The notes beneath the pieces were generated by a model. That model searched no databases, was not told the origin of the DNA, and saw nothing but the letters and a program-made list of their open reading frames with translations. This document shows positions 15,096-23,248 of a stretch of 35,902 bases of DNA, one piece after another. The first letter of the stretch is position 1. Each line of letters opens with the position of its first letter. This DNA comes from Clostridia bacterium (GTDB taxonomy: Bacteria; Bacillota; Clostridia; Oscillospirales; Acutalibacteraceae). Both the position numbers and the translations under genes were made by a program. The stretch lies in the NCBI GenBank assembly GCA_900771085.1, contig CAAGMR010000032.1, positions 1-35,902 on the forward strand. The letters run 5' to 3'.

Positions 15096-17090
15096 ATGGA
15101 AGAGCAAAAGTGGTATACACATGAGGAACTGCAGTATTTGAGACTTCTTTCAAAAGAATACCCAAATGCACAGGCAGCAGCCACTGAGATTATCAACTTA
15201 AATGCAATTCTTAACCTGCCAAAAGCTACAGAACACTTCATGTCTGATATTCATGGTGAATATGAAGCTTTTGACCACATGCTTAGAAGTGCTTCAGGCG
15301 CCATCCGAGACAAGGTTGACGACCTTTACAAATACACATTACCTGACAAGAAAAGAGCAGAAATCGCTACAATCATTTATTACCCGGAAGAAAAGCTCAG
15401 AGATCTTCTTCCCGATGTTGTAGACAAGAAGGCGTTTTACGCAGAAACTCTTAACTACCTTATCGAAATCTGTCACCTGACATCTGCCAAGTACACTCGT
15501 TCCAAAGTAAGAAAGGCTTTGCCACCGGAATTTGCTTACGTAATCGACGAGCTTATCAACACAGATTTCTCACTCAACAATAAAAGAGAATATTACGATA
15601 ACATCATCCATACCATCATCGATATCGGCCGCGCGGAAGAGTTTATTGTTGCCGTAAGCAGCGTTATAAAAAGACTTGTTGTTGACCGTCTTCATATCGT
15701 TGGTGACATCTATGACAGAGGTCCACGTGCCGACATCATCATGGAAGAATTAATAGGCCACCACTCTATCGACATTCAGTGGGGCAACCATGACATAGTC
15801 TGGATGGGAGCTGCAGCAGGAAGTAAAGTCTGCATTGCCACAGTTCTTTCCAATTCTATTCTTTACAACAACCTCCGCGTTCTTGAAAGCGGTTACGGCA
15901 TCAGCCTTCGTCCTCTTTCACTCTTCGCAAATGAGTTTTACGCTCAGACTGACACCTCCTGCTTCGCTACAAGAATCGTAGACGAAGAGGAACGTGCTCA
16001 CGTAAAGTCTAAAGACCTTGCTCTTACAGCAAGAATGTCAAAAGCAATCACTATTATTCTCTTCAAGCTCAGCGGTCAGCTCATCATGAGAAACCCTGAT
16101 TTCGGCCTTGAAGAAAGATTGCTTCTCGACAAGATTAACTATGACAAGGGAACCATTACACTCGGAGATAATACATACAACCTTATCGACTGTGACTTCC
16201 CTACCATCGACTTAAACGATCCTTACAAGCTTACAGAAGAAGAGGAAGACCTCATGAATACGCTTGCGTTTTCATTCAAGTCTTCTGAAAAGCTTCAGAA
16301 GCACATTAAATTCCTTTACAGCCACGGAAGCATCTACAAGATTTACAACGGTAATCTCCTCTTCCACGGCGGCGTTCCTATGAACGAAGACGGATCATTT
16401 AAAGTATTCAAATTTGGCGGCAAACACTATGCCGGAAAAGGTCTCTTCGACTACTCCGATGCTGTTGCTCGCCAAGGTTACTTCTCTCCGGAAGGAAGCA
16501 AGGCTAAAGAGTACGGCATGGACTTCATGTGGTACCTCTGGTGCGGTGGCTACTCTCCTCTTTTTGCCCGCGACAAGATTACTACATTTGAACGCAGATT
16601 TATCAACGACAAAACAACATGGGTAGAAAAGAAAGACCCATACTATGAAGTAACCAAAACAGCCGAAGGCTGTCTTAAAGTTCTTAATGAGTTCGGTATT
16701 CATGAAGAATACTCTCATATCATTAACGGACATACACCTGTTAAGAGTAAGGATGGCGAATCACCAATCAAGGGTGAAGGTAAGCTGTTCCTTATCGACG
16801 GTGGTTTCAGTAAGGCTTATCAGAAGACAACCGGTATTGCCGGTTACACAATGGTATTCAACTCAAACAACATGCGTATTTCTGCACACATGCCTTTCCA
16901 GGGAAAAGAAAACGCAATCAAAAACAACAACGATGTTCATTCAAGTACCATCTCAACCGAGCAGCTCAACTACCGCATAAAGATTTCCGGTACCGACATT
17001 GGTAAAGAACTTCAGAAAGACATTGCAGCGCTTCAGAGACTTCTCGATGCTTACAACAACGGCATCATTCATGAGCACTGGGTTGGCTGA
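15096..17090 (+). CDS. fbp: fructose-1,6-bisphosphatase, class III
   Basis: A 664-residue enzyme of the Bacillota-specific class III family, which removes the 1-phosphate of fructose 1,6-bisphosphate in gluconeogenesis. It belongs to the calcineurin-like metallophosphoesterases: SDIHGEYEAF near 50-59, GDIYDRGPRAD near 203 and WGNHDIVWMG shortly after provide the metal ligands, with INGHTPV and LIDGGFSKAY towards the C-terminus. Length and the N-terminal helical region (EELQYLRLLSKEYPN) match B. subtilis Fbp. GGAGG lies 6 bases before the ATG. It is one of only three plus-strand genes, transcribed divergently from ackA, which pairs a glycolytic/fermentative gene with a gluconeogenic one. No clear terminator follows it. 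Confidence 0.97.
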   Translation: MEEQKWYTHEELQYLRLLSKEYPNAQAAATEIINLNAILNLPKATEHFMSDIHGEYEAFDHMLRSASGAIRDKVDDLYKYTLPDKKRAEIATIIYYPEEKLRDLLPDVVDKKAFYAETLNYLIEICHLTSAKYTRSKVRKALPPEFAYVIDELINTDFSLNNKREYYDNIIHTIIDIGRAEEFIVAVSSVIKRLVVDRLHIVGDIYDRGPRADIIMEELIGHHSIDIQWGNHDIVWMGAAAGSKVCIATVLSNSILYNNLRVLESGYGISLRPLSLFANEFYAQTDTSCFATRIVDEEERAHVKSKDLALTARMSKAITIILFKLSGQLIMRNPDFGLEERLLLDKINYDKGTITLGDNTYNLIDCDFPTIDLNDPYKLTEEEEDLMNTLAFSFKSSEKLQKHIKFLYSHGSIYKIYNGNLLFHGGVPMNEDGSFKVFKFGGKHYAGKGLFDYSDAVARQGYFSPEGSKAKEYGMDFMWYLWCGGYSPLFARDKITTFERRFINDKTTWVEKKDPYYEVTKTAEGCLKVLNEFGIHEEYSHIINGHTPVKSKDGESPIKGEGKLFLIDGGFSKAYQKTTGIAGYTMVFNSNNMRISAHMPFQGKENAIKNNNDVHSSTISTEQLNYRIKISGTDIGKELQKDIAALQRLLDAYNNGIIHEHWVG

Positions 17091-17104
17091 TGTCAGCGGT
17101 TTTA

Positions 17105-17133
17105 TTGACATAAACTCGCTCAGAATATAAAAT
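17105..17133 (+). promoter_or_regulatory. near-consensus SigA promoter for the small zinc-ribbon gene
   Basis: TTGACA (17105-17110, perfect), 17-base spacer, TAAAAT (17128-17133). It starts 15 bases after the fbp stop codon, and the leader is about 40 bases. Confidence 0.8.
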
Positions 17134-17180
17134 AAAAACAATGTGACTAAGACAAGACTTCACATAAGAGGAGAATTACA

Positions 17181-17477
17181 ATGAAAGTAACAGCTGATAG
17201 TATCGGAAAATTCGGTGTAACAAAACCGATTACCTGCCCTAAGTGCGAAAAGGAAGTTTCCATGCAGGTACTGAGATCAAATCTCGGTGTTGGCGCTTTT
17301 GGTGTTTCCGTATACAACTACAAGCACGACCTTTTCACAATCTGCCCTGAATGCCAGGGACTCTTCAATGTTAATGCAGATGTTGCAAAGACAGAAGCAA
17401 AGGCTGAATTTGGTCTTGGTGAGCATGTTGCCAATGTTAAACCTGAAGATTTAACATTCGTAATGGAACTCAAATAA
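17181..17477 (+). CDS. small zinc-ribbon protein of unknown function
   Basis: A 98-residue protein not assigned to a named family. Two CxxC pairs, CPKC (Cys19, Cys22) and CPEC (Cys55, Cys58), would form one zinc ribbon. The 32 residues between them include a Gly/Val-rich strand-turn stretch (SNLGVGAFGVSVYNY). The remaining 40 residues are acidic-basic and probably helical, without a membrane segment or signal peptide, so it should be cytosolic. GAGGAG lies 7 bases before the ATG. It is monocistronic, with an almost perfect promoter and a strong terminator, suggesting real and substantial expression. A nucleic-acid or protein-binding role is possible but unsupported. Confidence 0.85.
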   Translation: MKVTADSIGKFGVTKPITCPKCEKEVSMQVLRSNLGVGAFGVSVYNYKHDLFTICPECQGLFNVNADVAKTEAKAEFGLGEHVANVKPEDLTFVMELK

Positions 17478-17490
17478 TTCTAATAATAAG

Positions 17491-17526
17491 AAAACCCCGA
17501 AGCTTTTGCTTCGGGGTTATTTTTTT
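17491..17526. terminator. bidirectional intrinsic terminator between the zinc-ribbon gene and argD
   Basis: A perfect 11-bp stem (17493-17503 with 17508-17518) with a TTTT loop. On the plus strand TATTTTTTT follows; on the minus strand TTCTTATTATT follows. It ends the plus-strand small gene and the argCJBD operon. Confidence 0.92.
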
Positions 17527-17530
17527 GCCT

Positions 17531-18712
17531 TTATTCAGAAATAACAGATGCAAGTACTTCGAGAGCCTTGTCAATTTCCTCATAAGAAATTACAAGTGGC
17601 GGAAGAAGTCTTACAACATTGTTGCCGGCAGTAAGCACAAGTACACCCTTGCTCTGAAGAGCAGCAGCAATGTCTTTGTTTACAAGACCATCAAGCTGGA
17701 TACCAAGCATGAGTCCCTTGCCGCGAACCTCAACAACGTTTGGAGAACTCATCTCCATAACCTTGTTTTTGATGTAAGCACCCTTCTCATTTACTTCTGC
17801 GAGAAGTTTGTCGTCAATCTGCTCGAGCACAGCGAGAGCTGCAGCTGAAGCAACAGGGTTACCACCAAAAGTTGAACCATGTGTTCCAGGACCAAGTACA
17901 TCGCTTACCTTTTTGGATGCCATAAAGCCACCCATTGGAAGACCGCCTGCAATACCCTTTGCAAATGAAACAGCATCAGGAAGAATATCAAAGCCCTGGA
18001 ATGCAAAGAGAGAACCTGTACGGCCAACGCCTGTCTGTACTTCATCAACGAGAAGAAGCATATCCTTTTCATCGCAAAGAGCACGAACAGCCTTAACAAA
18101 TTCCTCATCGAGAGTGAACACGCCACCCTCGCCCTGTACGAGTTCCATCATTACTGCACAGACCGAATCGTCTGCCATTGCCTTTAAAGCATCAAGGTCG
18201 TTTGCAGGAGCGTATTTGAAGCCTTCTGTAAACGGAAAGAAGAATTCATGGAAATGATCCTGTCCTGTAGCCTTAAGAGTTGTAATTGTACGGCCATGGA
18301 AGGAATTCTTGAGTGTGATAATAGTAGAACGGCCTTCACCATACTTGTCGAAGCTGTACTTACGAGCAAGCTTGATGATGCCTTCGTTACCTTCGGCGCC
18401 TGAGTTTCCGAAGAATACTCTCTCCATGCCTGTACGTTTGCAAAGTTCATCTGCAAGCTTTGCGCATGGCTCGGTGTAGTAAAGGTTGGAAATGTGGCCA
18501 AGCTTCATTGCCTGATCGGCAATAGCCTTCGCCCACTTCTCGTTACCATAACCGAGGCAGTTAACACCAATACCGGAAGTCATGTCTATGAAAGCCTTAC
18601 CTGAAAGATCATAAACTGTTGCTCCCTTACCATAATCAACAGCAATCTGATTACGTCCATATGTATGCATTACATGAGCATCGTCAATTGCTTTAAGTTC
18701 TTCAAAAGTCAT
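17531..18712 (-). CDS. argD: acetylornithine aminotransferase
   Basis: A 393-residue class III PLP-dependent aminotransferase converting N-acetylglutamate semialdehyde to N-acetylornithine with glutamate. FGNSGAEGNE (101-110), NSFHGRT, LVDEVQTGVGRTG (Asp223) and the PLP lysine Lys252 in FAKGIAGGLPMGG are all present. MDLGxG-type variation in the N-terminal motif (here MTSGIGVNCLGY) is within family range. It is the last gene of argCJBD, overlapping argB by one base (TAATG). Class III aminotransferases are promiscuous, but operon context makes ArgD secure. Confidence 0.96.
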   Translation of the reverse strand: MTFEELKAIDDAHVMHTYGRNQIAVDYGKGATVYDLSGKAFIDMTSGIGVNCLGYGNEKWAKAIADQAMKLGHISNLYYTEPCAKLADELCKRTGMERVFFGNSGAEGNEGIIKLARKYSFDKYGEGRSTIITLKNSFHGRTITTLKATGQDHFHEFFFPFTEGFKYAPANDLDALKAMADDSVCAVMMELVQGEGGVFTLDEEFVKAVRALCDEKDMLLLVDEVQTGVGRTGSLFAFQGFDILPDAVSFAKGIAGGLPMGGFMASKKVSDVLGPGTHGSTFGGNPVASAAALAVLEQIDDKLLAEVNEKGAYIKNKVMEMSSPNVVEVRGKGLMLGIQLDGLVNKDIAAALQSKGVLVLTAGNNVVRLLPPLVISYEEIDKALEVLASVISE

Positions 18713-19596
18713 TAGTCGTTATCGCCTTTCCATACCATTGTTCCGATACCCTTGTGCGAAAGAACTTCGATGAGGATAGAATGTGGAACACGGCCATCTA
18801 ATATATGTGTACGTGAAACGCCATTTTTAAGAGCGGTTTCACAGCAGTCAATCTTTGGAATCATTCCTCCCTTGAGAATACCTGAAGACTTAAGGTCAGG
18901 AATTTCATCAAGAAGAATCTGTCTGATGAGAGTATCCTCATCTGACGGGTCTCTAAGTACACCCTTGATATCTGTCATAAGGATGAGCTTTTCAGCGCCA
19001 AGAGCAGAAGCAATTTCTGCAGCGGCAGTATCAGCGTTGATGTTGTAGCACTTGTTGCCATCAATGCCCTTGGCAACTGTTGATACAACAGGAATTACAC
19101 CTGCCTCAAGAGTTGTTTTGATAACCTGAGGATTAATCTTTACAATCTCACCAACAAGGCCGTAATCGAAACCGTCCCCCTTGTCGAGTTTCTTAGCTTC
19201 GATAAGGTCGCAGTCCATACCGGAGATACCAACAGCGTCGCCACCTGTCTCAGAGATAAGATTAACAAGGTTCTTGTTTACCTTACCGCAAAGAACCATC
19301 TGAACGATGTCCATTGTCTCCTCGTCGGTATAACGAAGACCGTTTACAAACTTGCCTTCCTTGCCAACGGCATCAAGCATGGCATTAATGTCTGGACCGC
19401 CGCCATGAACAACAATAACTCTGATGCCTACAAGTGAGAGAAGTACGATATCGGAAATAACTGCAGCGCAGAGTTCTTCTGAAACCATTGCGTTACCGCC
19501 GTATTTTACAACGATTGTTTTTCCGTAATATTTCTGAATGTATGGAAGCGCCTCAATGAGGGTTTGTGCCCTCTCGGCATTTGACATGTTATTCAT
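18712..19596 (-). CDS. argB: acetylglutamate kinase
   Basis: A 294-residue amino acid kinase phosphorylating N-acetylglutamate, the usual regulated step. Motifs: VVKYGGNAM (about 29-37), VIVVHGGGPDIN, KVNKNLVNLI, NINADTAAAEIA and LMTDIKGVL. An N-terminal helix of about 22 residues precedes the kinase core, as in the hexameric, arginine-sensitive enzymes, so feedback inhibition by arginine is plausible. The start is placed at the ATG at 19596, with GGAGG 8 bases upstream, rather than at 19611, where that GGAGG would be inside the coding sequence. Confidence 0.95.
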   Translation of the reverse strand: MNNMSNAERAQTLIEALPYIQKYYGKTIVVKYGGNAMVSEELCAAVISDIVLLSLVGIRVIVVHGGGPDINAMLDAVGKEGKFVNGLRYTDEETMDIVQMVLCGKVNKNLVNLISETGGDAVGISGMDCDLIEAKKLDKGDGFDYGLVGEIVKINPQVIKTTLEAGVIPVVSTVAKGIDGNKCYNINADTAAAEIASALGAEKLILMTDIKGVLRDPSDEDTLIRQILLDEIPDLKSSGILKGGMIPKIDCCETALKNGVSRTHILDGRVPHSILIEVLSHKGIGTMVWKGDND

Positions 19597-19610
19597 CTGA
19601 TTAACCTCCA

Positions 19611-20837
19611 TCAGGTACGATAATCGCCGTTTATCTTAACATAGTCATATGTTAAGTCGCAGCCCCAGCAAGTTGCTTCGGCATCGCCTTCAGCGATTGT
19701 GATATCTATAATTACTTCCTCTTCTGTGAGGATCTTCTTAGCCTGGTCTTCGTCGAAATTAACGCCCTTGCCGTCTTTGCAGACGAGAATTGTACCGGCA
19801 CTTGATGCAAAGGAAATGTCTGCCTTCTCAGGGTCAAACTCCACTCCGGAATAGCCCATTGCGCAGAGTACGCGGCCCCAGTTTGCGTCAGCTCCGAAAA
19901 TCGCAGCCTTTGTGAGCGATGAGTTGATGACACTCTTGGCCATAATTTCGGCGGATTCCTCATCCTTTGCACCTTTGACTGTGCAGGTCATGAGATGAGT
20001 GGCACCTTCGCCATCCTTCGCCATAAGTCTGCAAAGATAGGTGCAGACTGCCATGAGTGCAGCGAGGAAAGCCTCATAGTCTGCACCTTCAGAAACGATT
20101 TCATCGTTTCCGGCAAGGCCGTTAGCGAGAATCACGCAGGAGTCATTGGTAGACATATCACCGTCTACGCTGATTCTGTTGAATGTCTTGCCTACTGCAG
20201 TATGAAGTGCCTTGTTAAGACATTCAGATGAAACTGCAGCATCTGTTGTGATGTAGCAAAGCATTGTACCCATGTGAGGGTGAATCATGCCTGAACCCTT
20301 TGAAATACCACCGATATGGCAGGTCTTTCCGCCAATTTCAAACTCAAAAGAAATCTCTTTCTTTACTGTGTCGGTTGTCATGATGGCATGAGCCATACCG
20401 TCTGAAGCTTCAGCTCCTGTTGCAAGCTTTGAAACAAGTTCAGGAAGCGCAGCTTCAATTGCTTCAACATTGAGGCGGACGCCGATAACGCCTGTTGATG
20501 ACACAACAACATCTGAAGGGTTGATTGAAAGTGCATCTGCAACAAGGTTAAGTTCCTTTGTAGATGTTTCAATGCCTTCAGGTGCACATGCATTGGCAAT
20601 GTAGCTGTTTGCAACGATTGCCTGTGCCTTGCCATCCTTAAGATTATCAATGTCTATTAAAACCGGAGAAGCCTTAACTCGGTTAGTTGTAAACATACCT
20701 GCGGCATTGCACTGAACTGATGAGTAAATCATGCCGAGGTCCATACGCTCCGGATTGGATGTAGGTTTGATTCCGGCATGAACTGCTGCAGCCTTAAAGC
20801 CTTCTGCCGCACAAATGCCGCCTTTAATCTCTTTCAT
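19611..20837 (-). CDS. argJ: glutamate N-acetyltransferase / ornithine acetyltransferase ArgJ
   Basis: A 408-residue Ntn-fold precursor that cleaves itself into alpha and beta chains and transfers the acetyl group from N-acetylornithine to glutamate, recycling the acetyl group. KGSGMIHPHMGTM (180-192) contains the expected new N-terminal nucleophile Thr191; the residue before it is Gly190 where most family members have Ala. DGDMSTND further on and the C-terminal region are typical. Whether it also uses acetyl-CoA (bifunctional form) cannot be told from sequence. AGAGG precedes the ATG. No argA is visible. Confidence 0.95.
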   Translation of the reverse strand: MKEIKGGICAAEGFKAAAVHAGIKPTSNPERMDLGMIYSSVQCNAAGMFTTNRVKASPVLIDIDNLKDGKAQAIVANSYIANACAPEGIETSTKELNLVADALSINPSDVVVSSTGVIGVRLNVEAIEAALPELVSKLATGAEASDGMAHAIMTTDTVKKEISFEFEIGGKTCHIGGISKGSGMIHPHMGTMLCYITTDAAVSSECLNKALHTAVGKTFNRISVDGDMSTNDSCVILANGLAGNDEIVSEGADYEAFLAALMAVCTYLCRLMAKDGEGATHLMTCTVKGAKDEESAEIMAKSVINSSLTKAAIFGADANWGRVLCAMGYSGVEFDPEKADISFASSAGTILVCKDGKGVNFDEDQAKKILTEEEVIIDITIAEGDAEATCWGCDLTYDYVKINGDYRT

Positions 20838-20848
20838 TCTTTTACCTC

Positions 20849-21784
20849 TTATTTATGTAAACTTTCTGTCTCGTTGAATCCGAACATGAGATTCATGTTC
20901 TGAACTGCAGCGCCTGATGCGCCCTTACCAAGGTTGTCAAAAATCGCTGTGATGGTTACACGGTCATCGTTTCCGCATACATAGATGGTGAGATTGTCCT
21001 TACCTGCTGCTTCATTTGCAGAGATAAAGCCGGCATCCATAACTTCAGGATGAACACTTACCATTGCAGTGTTTCTGTAATATGTGAAGAGCATATCTTT
21101 AATCTGTTCTGCGCTGAAGCCGTTAATAAACTGCTTGTGAAGAGGAACAGATACCTGCATGCCCTTGTAGTAATCATCAACTATAGGGTTGAAGATTGGA
21201 GCTACTGAGAGTCCGCAGATTTTCTGCATTTCCGGAATGTGCTTGTGATTGCCATTGAGACCATACTGACGAGGAGCATAAAGATCTTCTGTCTTGTCCT
21301 CAGTCTCATACTGAGCAATCATATTCTTTCCGCCACCTGAATAGCCTGTAAGAGACCATGCGGTAACAGAAGTGTCTGCGCCAATAATGCCAAGTTCAAC
21401 TAAAGGCTTAACGATAGAAATGAAGCCTGTTGCATGACAGCCCGGGTTTGCAACTCTCTTTGAATTTATAAGTTTATCTCTGTCTGCTCCTGCAATCTCA
21501 GGGAAACCATAGTCCCATGAAGGATTGGTTCTGTGAGCAGTAGATGTATCAATTACTCTTGTATTTGGGTTTGTGATGAGACCGACTGCTTCAATTGCAG
21601 CAGCATCAGGTAAGCATAAGAATACCAGGTCAGCCTCGTTCATAAGTCTTGCTCTCTCATTAACATCTCTGTGAAGTTCCTCACTGATAGTTAAAAGTTC
21701 AATGTCTTCTCTTGCGCCAAGGCGGTCATAAATCTGAAGACCTGTTGTGCCGGACTTACCGTCGATATAGACTTTTGGTTTCAT
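20849..21784 (-). CDS. argC: N-acetyl-gamma-glutamyl-phosphate reductase, short (type 2) form
   Basis: A 311-residue NADPH-dependent reductase of the third step of arginine synthesis. The N-terminal Rossmann region contains IDGKSGTTGLQIYDRL, then LVFLCLPDAAA, DTSTAHR, and the catalytic Cys116 in VANPGCHATG. The length and the GKSGTTG form indicate the shorter type 2 group rather than the roughly 345-residue type. The start is the ATG at 21784, with GGGGAGG 7 bases upstream; the frame is open 20 codons further, but those codons lie in the promoter/operator. It is first in argCJBD. Confidence 0.95.
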   Translation of the reverse strand: MKPKVYIDGKSGTTGLQIYDRLGAREDIELLTISEELHRDVNERARLMNEADLVFLCLPDAAAIEAVGLITNPNTRVIDTSTAHRTNPSWDYGFPEIAGADRDKLINSKRVANPGCHATGFISIVKPLVELGIIGADTSVTAWSLTGYSGGGKNMIAQYETEDKTEDLYAPRQYGLNGNHKHIPEMQKICGLSVAPIFNPIVDDYYKGMQVSVPLHKQFINGFSAEQIKDMLFTYYRNTAMVSVHPEVMDAGFISANEAAGKDNLTIYVCGNDDRVTITAIFDNLGKGASGAAVQNMNLMFGFNETESLHK

Positions 21785-21815
21785 AGGATTACCTCCCCTA
21801 AAATAAAGTGATTGT

Positions 21816-21844
21816 ATAATAATACAACATTTATGCATATTCAA
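21816..21844 (-). promoter_or_regulatory. promoter of the argCJBD operon
   Basis: Minus strand TTGAAT (21839-21844), 17-base spacer, TATTAT (21816-21821). The leader to the argC ATG is about 25 bases. The -35 lies within the ARG-box-like site at 21828-21845. Confidence 0.68.
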
Positions 21845-21880
21845 GCGTTTATGCAGTATATTTTGAATAATATTGAATAT
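21828..21880 (-). promoter_or_regulatory. candidate ArgR operator region (ARG-box-like half sites)
   Basis: On the minus strand 21828-21845 reads CTTGAATATGCATAAATG, which matches the first half of the ARG box (TGAATwwwwATTCA) exactly and the second half partly. Two further TGAAT half sites occur on the plus strand at 21864-21868 and 21874-21878. The site covers the -35 of argC, as expected for arginine-dependent repression by the ArgR encoded at 24948-25406. Confidence 0.55.
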
Positions 21881-21899
21881 TTTTAATTATTCTTTTCGC

Positions 21900-21931
21900 A
21901 CAAAACGGCAGTACAGATACTCTGTACTGCC
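21900..21931 (-). terminator. intrinsic terminator after tyrS
   Basis: A perfect 11-bp stem (21921-21931 with 21907-21917) with a 3-base loop, followed on the minus strand by GTTTTGTG. It closes the long right-hand gene block before the arg promoter. Confidence 0.85.
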
Positions 21932-21957
21932 ATTTTATCATTTATGAATAATATTCA

Positions 21958-23178
21958 TTAAAGCTTAATTCTGTGGTAAACCTTCTTACCCTTCTTAATT
22001 ACGATGCTCTCTTTAAGCTGAGCTTCTGTAATTACAGCCTTAGGATCAGTTACCTTTTCGCCATCTACAGAGATGCCGCCCTGCTGTACAAGACGTCTTG
22101 CATCACCGTTTGAGCCGCAAAGGCCTGACTTAACAAGAAGGTTGAGAATTCCGATTCCGCCGTCTGTAAGATCGGCAGCATCAAGAGTTGTTTCAGGCAT
22201 ATTCTCTGCCTGAGCAGCACCGGAGAAGATTGCTCTTGCAGTTTCCTGTGCCTTGTTGGCCTCCTCTTCGCCATGTACAAGCTTTGTGAGCTCATATGCG
22301 AGGATTTCCTTAGCCTGGTTAAGCTGAGCACCTTCCCAGCTGTCCATTGCGTCTACTTCCTCAAGAGGAAGGAATGTAAGCATTCTGATGCACTTGAGAA
22401 CATCATCATCGCCTACGTTTCTCCAGTACTGATAGAACTCATATGGAGAAGTCTTTGCAGGGTCAAGCCATACTGCGCCTGAAGCTGTCTTACCCATCTT
22501 CTTGCCTTCAGAGTTAAGGAGAAGAGTAATTGTCATGGCATAAGCGTCTTTACCGAGTTTCTTTCTGATGAGCTCTGTACCGCCAAGCATGTTAGACCAC
22601 TGGTCGTCACCGCCGAACTGCATGTTGCAGCCATAGGTCTTGTAAAGATGATAGAAGTCATAAGACTGCATGATCATATAGTTAAATTCAAGGAATGAAA
22701 GACCCTTTTCCATGCGCTGCTTGTAACATTCTGCGCGAAGCATGTTGTTAACTGAGAAGCATGGTCCAACGTCACGGAGAAGATCAATGTAATTAAGTTT
22801 GAGAAGCCAGTCAGCGTTGTTAACCATGATAGCCTTGTCTTCACCGAATTCGATGAAACGCTCCATCTGCTTTTTGAAGCAGTCACAGTTATGCTGAATG
22901 GTTTCAGGTGTCATCATAGAACGCATGTCTGTTCTGCCTGACGGGTCACCTACGTAAGCTGTACCGCCACCGATAAGTACTACCGGTTTGTTACCTGCCA
23001 TCTGAAGTCTCTTCATGAGGCAAAGTGCCATGAAGTGGCCAACGTGAAGGCTGTCTGCTGTAGGGTCGAAGCCGATATAGAAAGTAGCTTTACCGTTATT
23101 TACAAGCTCTTTAATTTCTTCTTCATCTGTAACCTGGGCAATAAGACCACGGGCTACGAGTTCGTCATAAACTGTCAT
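21958..23178 (-). CDS. tyrS: tyrosyl-tRNA synthetase
   Basis: A 406-residue class I synthetase charging tRNA-Tyr. The HIGH motif is HVGH (45-48), and the KMSKS loop reads KMGKT near residue 230, a variant common in TyrRS. YIGFDPTADSLHVGH and GGDDQWSNMLGG (tyrosine pocket) are diagnostic, and the C-terminal about 65 residues form an S4 domain. The ATG at 23178 is preferred over a TTG one codon upstream, because AAGGAG is 8 bases before it. Only 70 bases separate it from recN, too few for the T-box leader that often controls tyrS in Bacillota. A modest promoter is visible at 23219-23247. Confidence 0.96.
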   Translation of the reverse strand: MTVYDELVARGLIAQVTDEEEIKELVNNGKATFYIGFDPTADSLHVGHFMALCLMKRLQMAGNKPVVLIGGGTAYVGDPSGRTDMRSMMTPETIQHNCDCFKKQMERFIEFGEDKAIMVNNADWLLKLNYIDLLRDVGPCFSVNNMLRAECYKQRMEKGLSFLEFNYMIMQSYDFYHLYKTYGCNMQFGGDDQWSNMLGGTELIRKKLGKDAYAMTITLLLNSEGKKMGKTASGAVWLDPAKTSPYEFYQYWRNVGDDDVLKCIRMLTFLPLEEVDAMDSWEGAQLNQAKEILAYELTKLVHGEEEANKAQETARAIFSGAAQAENMPETTLDAADLTDGGIGILNLLVKSGLCGSNGDARRLVQQGGISVDGEKVTDPKAVITEAQLKESIVIKKGKKVYHRIKL

Positions 23179-23218
23179 CAAACTAACTCCTTGAACCTTA
23201 TTTAAAAATCATTTATAT

Positions 23219-23247
23219 AATTTACTTTTTTAGATGGCATAAGTCAA
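23219..23247 (-). promoter_or_regulatory. candidate promoter for tyrS
   Basis: Minus strand TTGACT (23242-23247), 17-base spacer, TAAATT (23219-23224), immediately after the recN stop codon. The -35 is good and the -10 imperfect, with TATATA just downstream as an alternative. Confidence 0.45.
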
Positions 23248-23248
23248 G

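Noticed and set aside
17091..17110. Terminator after fbp
   Set aside because: A 6-bp inverted repeat (ATGTCA...TGACAT) is present, but the stem is weak and has no T-run; it coincides with the -35 of the next gene.
21940..21962. Near-palindromic TGAAT-ATT-ATTCA at the tyrS stop as an ARG box
   Set aside because: The spacing between half sites is one base shorter than the ARG box, and it lies upstream of the tyrS terminator relative to the arg promoter, so an operator role there is doubtful.
23179..23248. T-box riboswitch ahead of tyrS
   Set aside because: The gap is only 70 bases, with no specifier stem, T-box sequence or terminator, so a T-box cannot fit.
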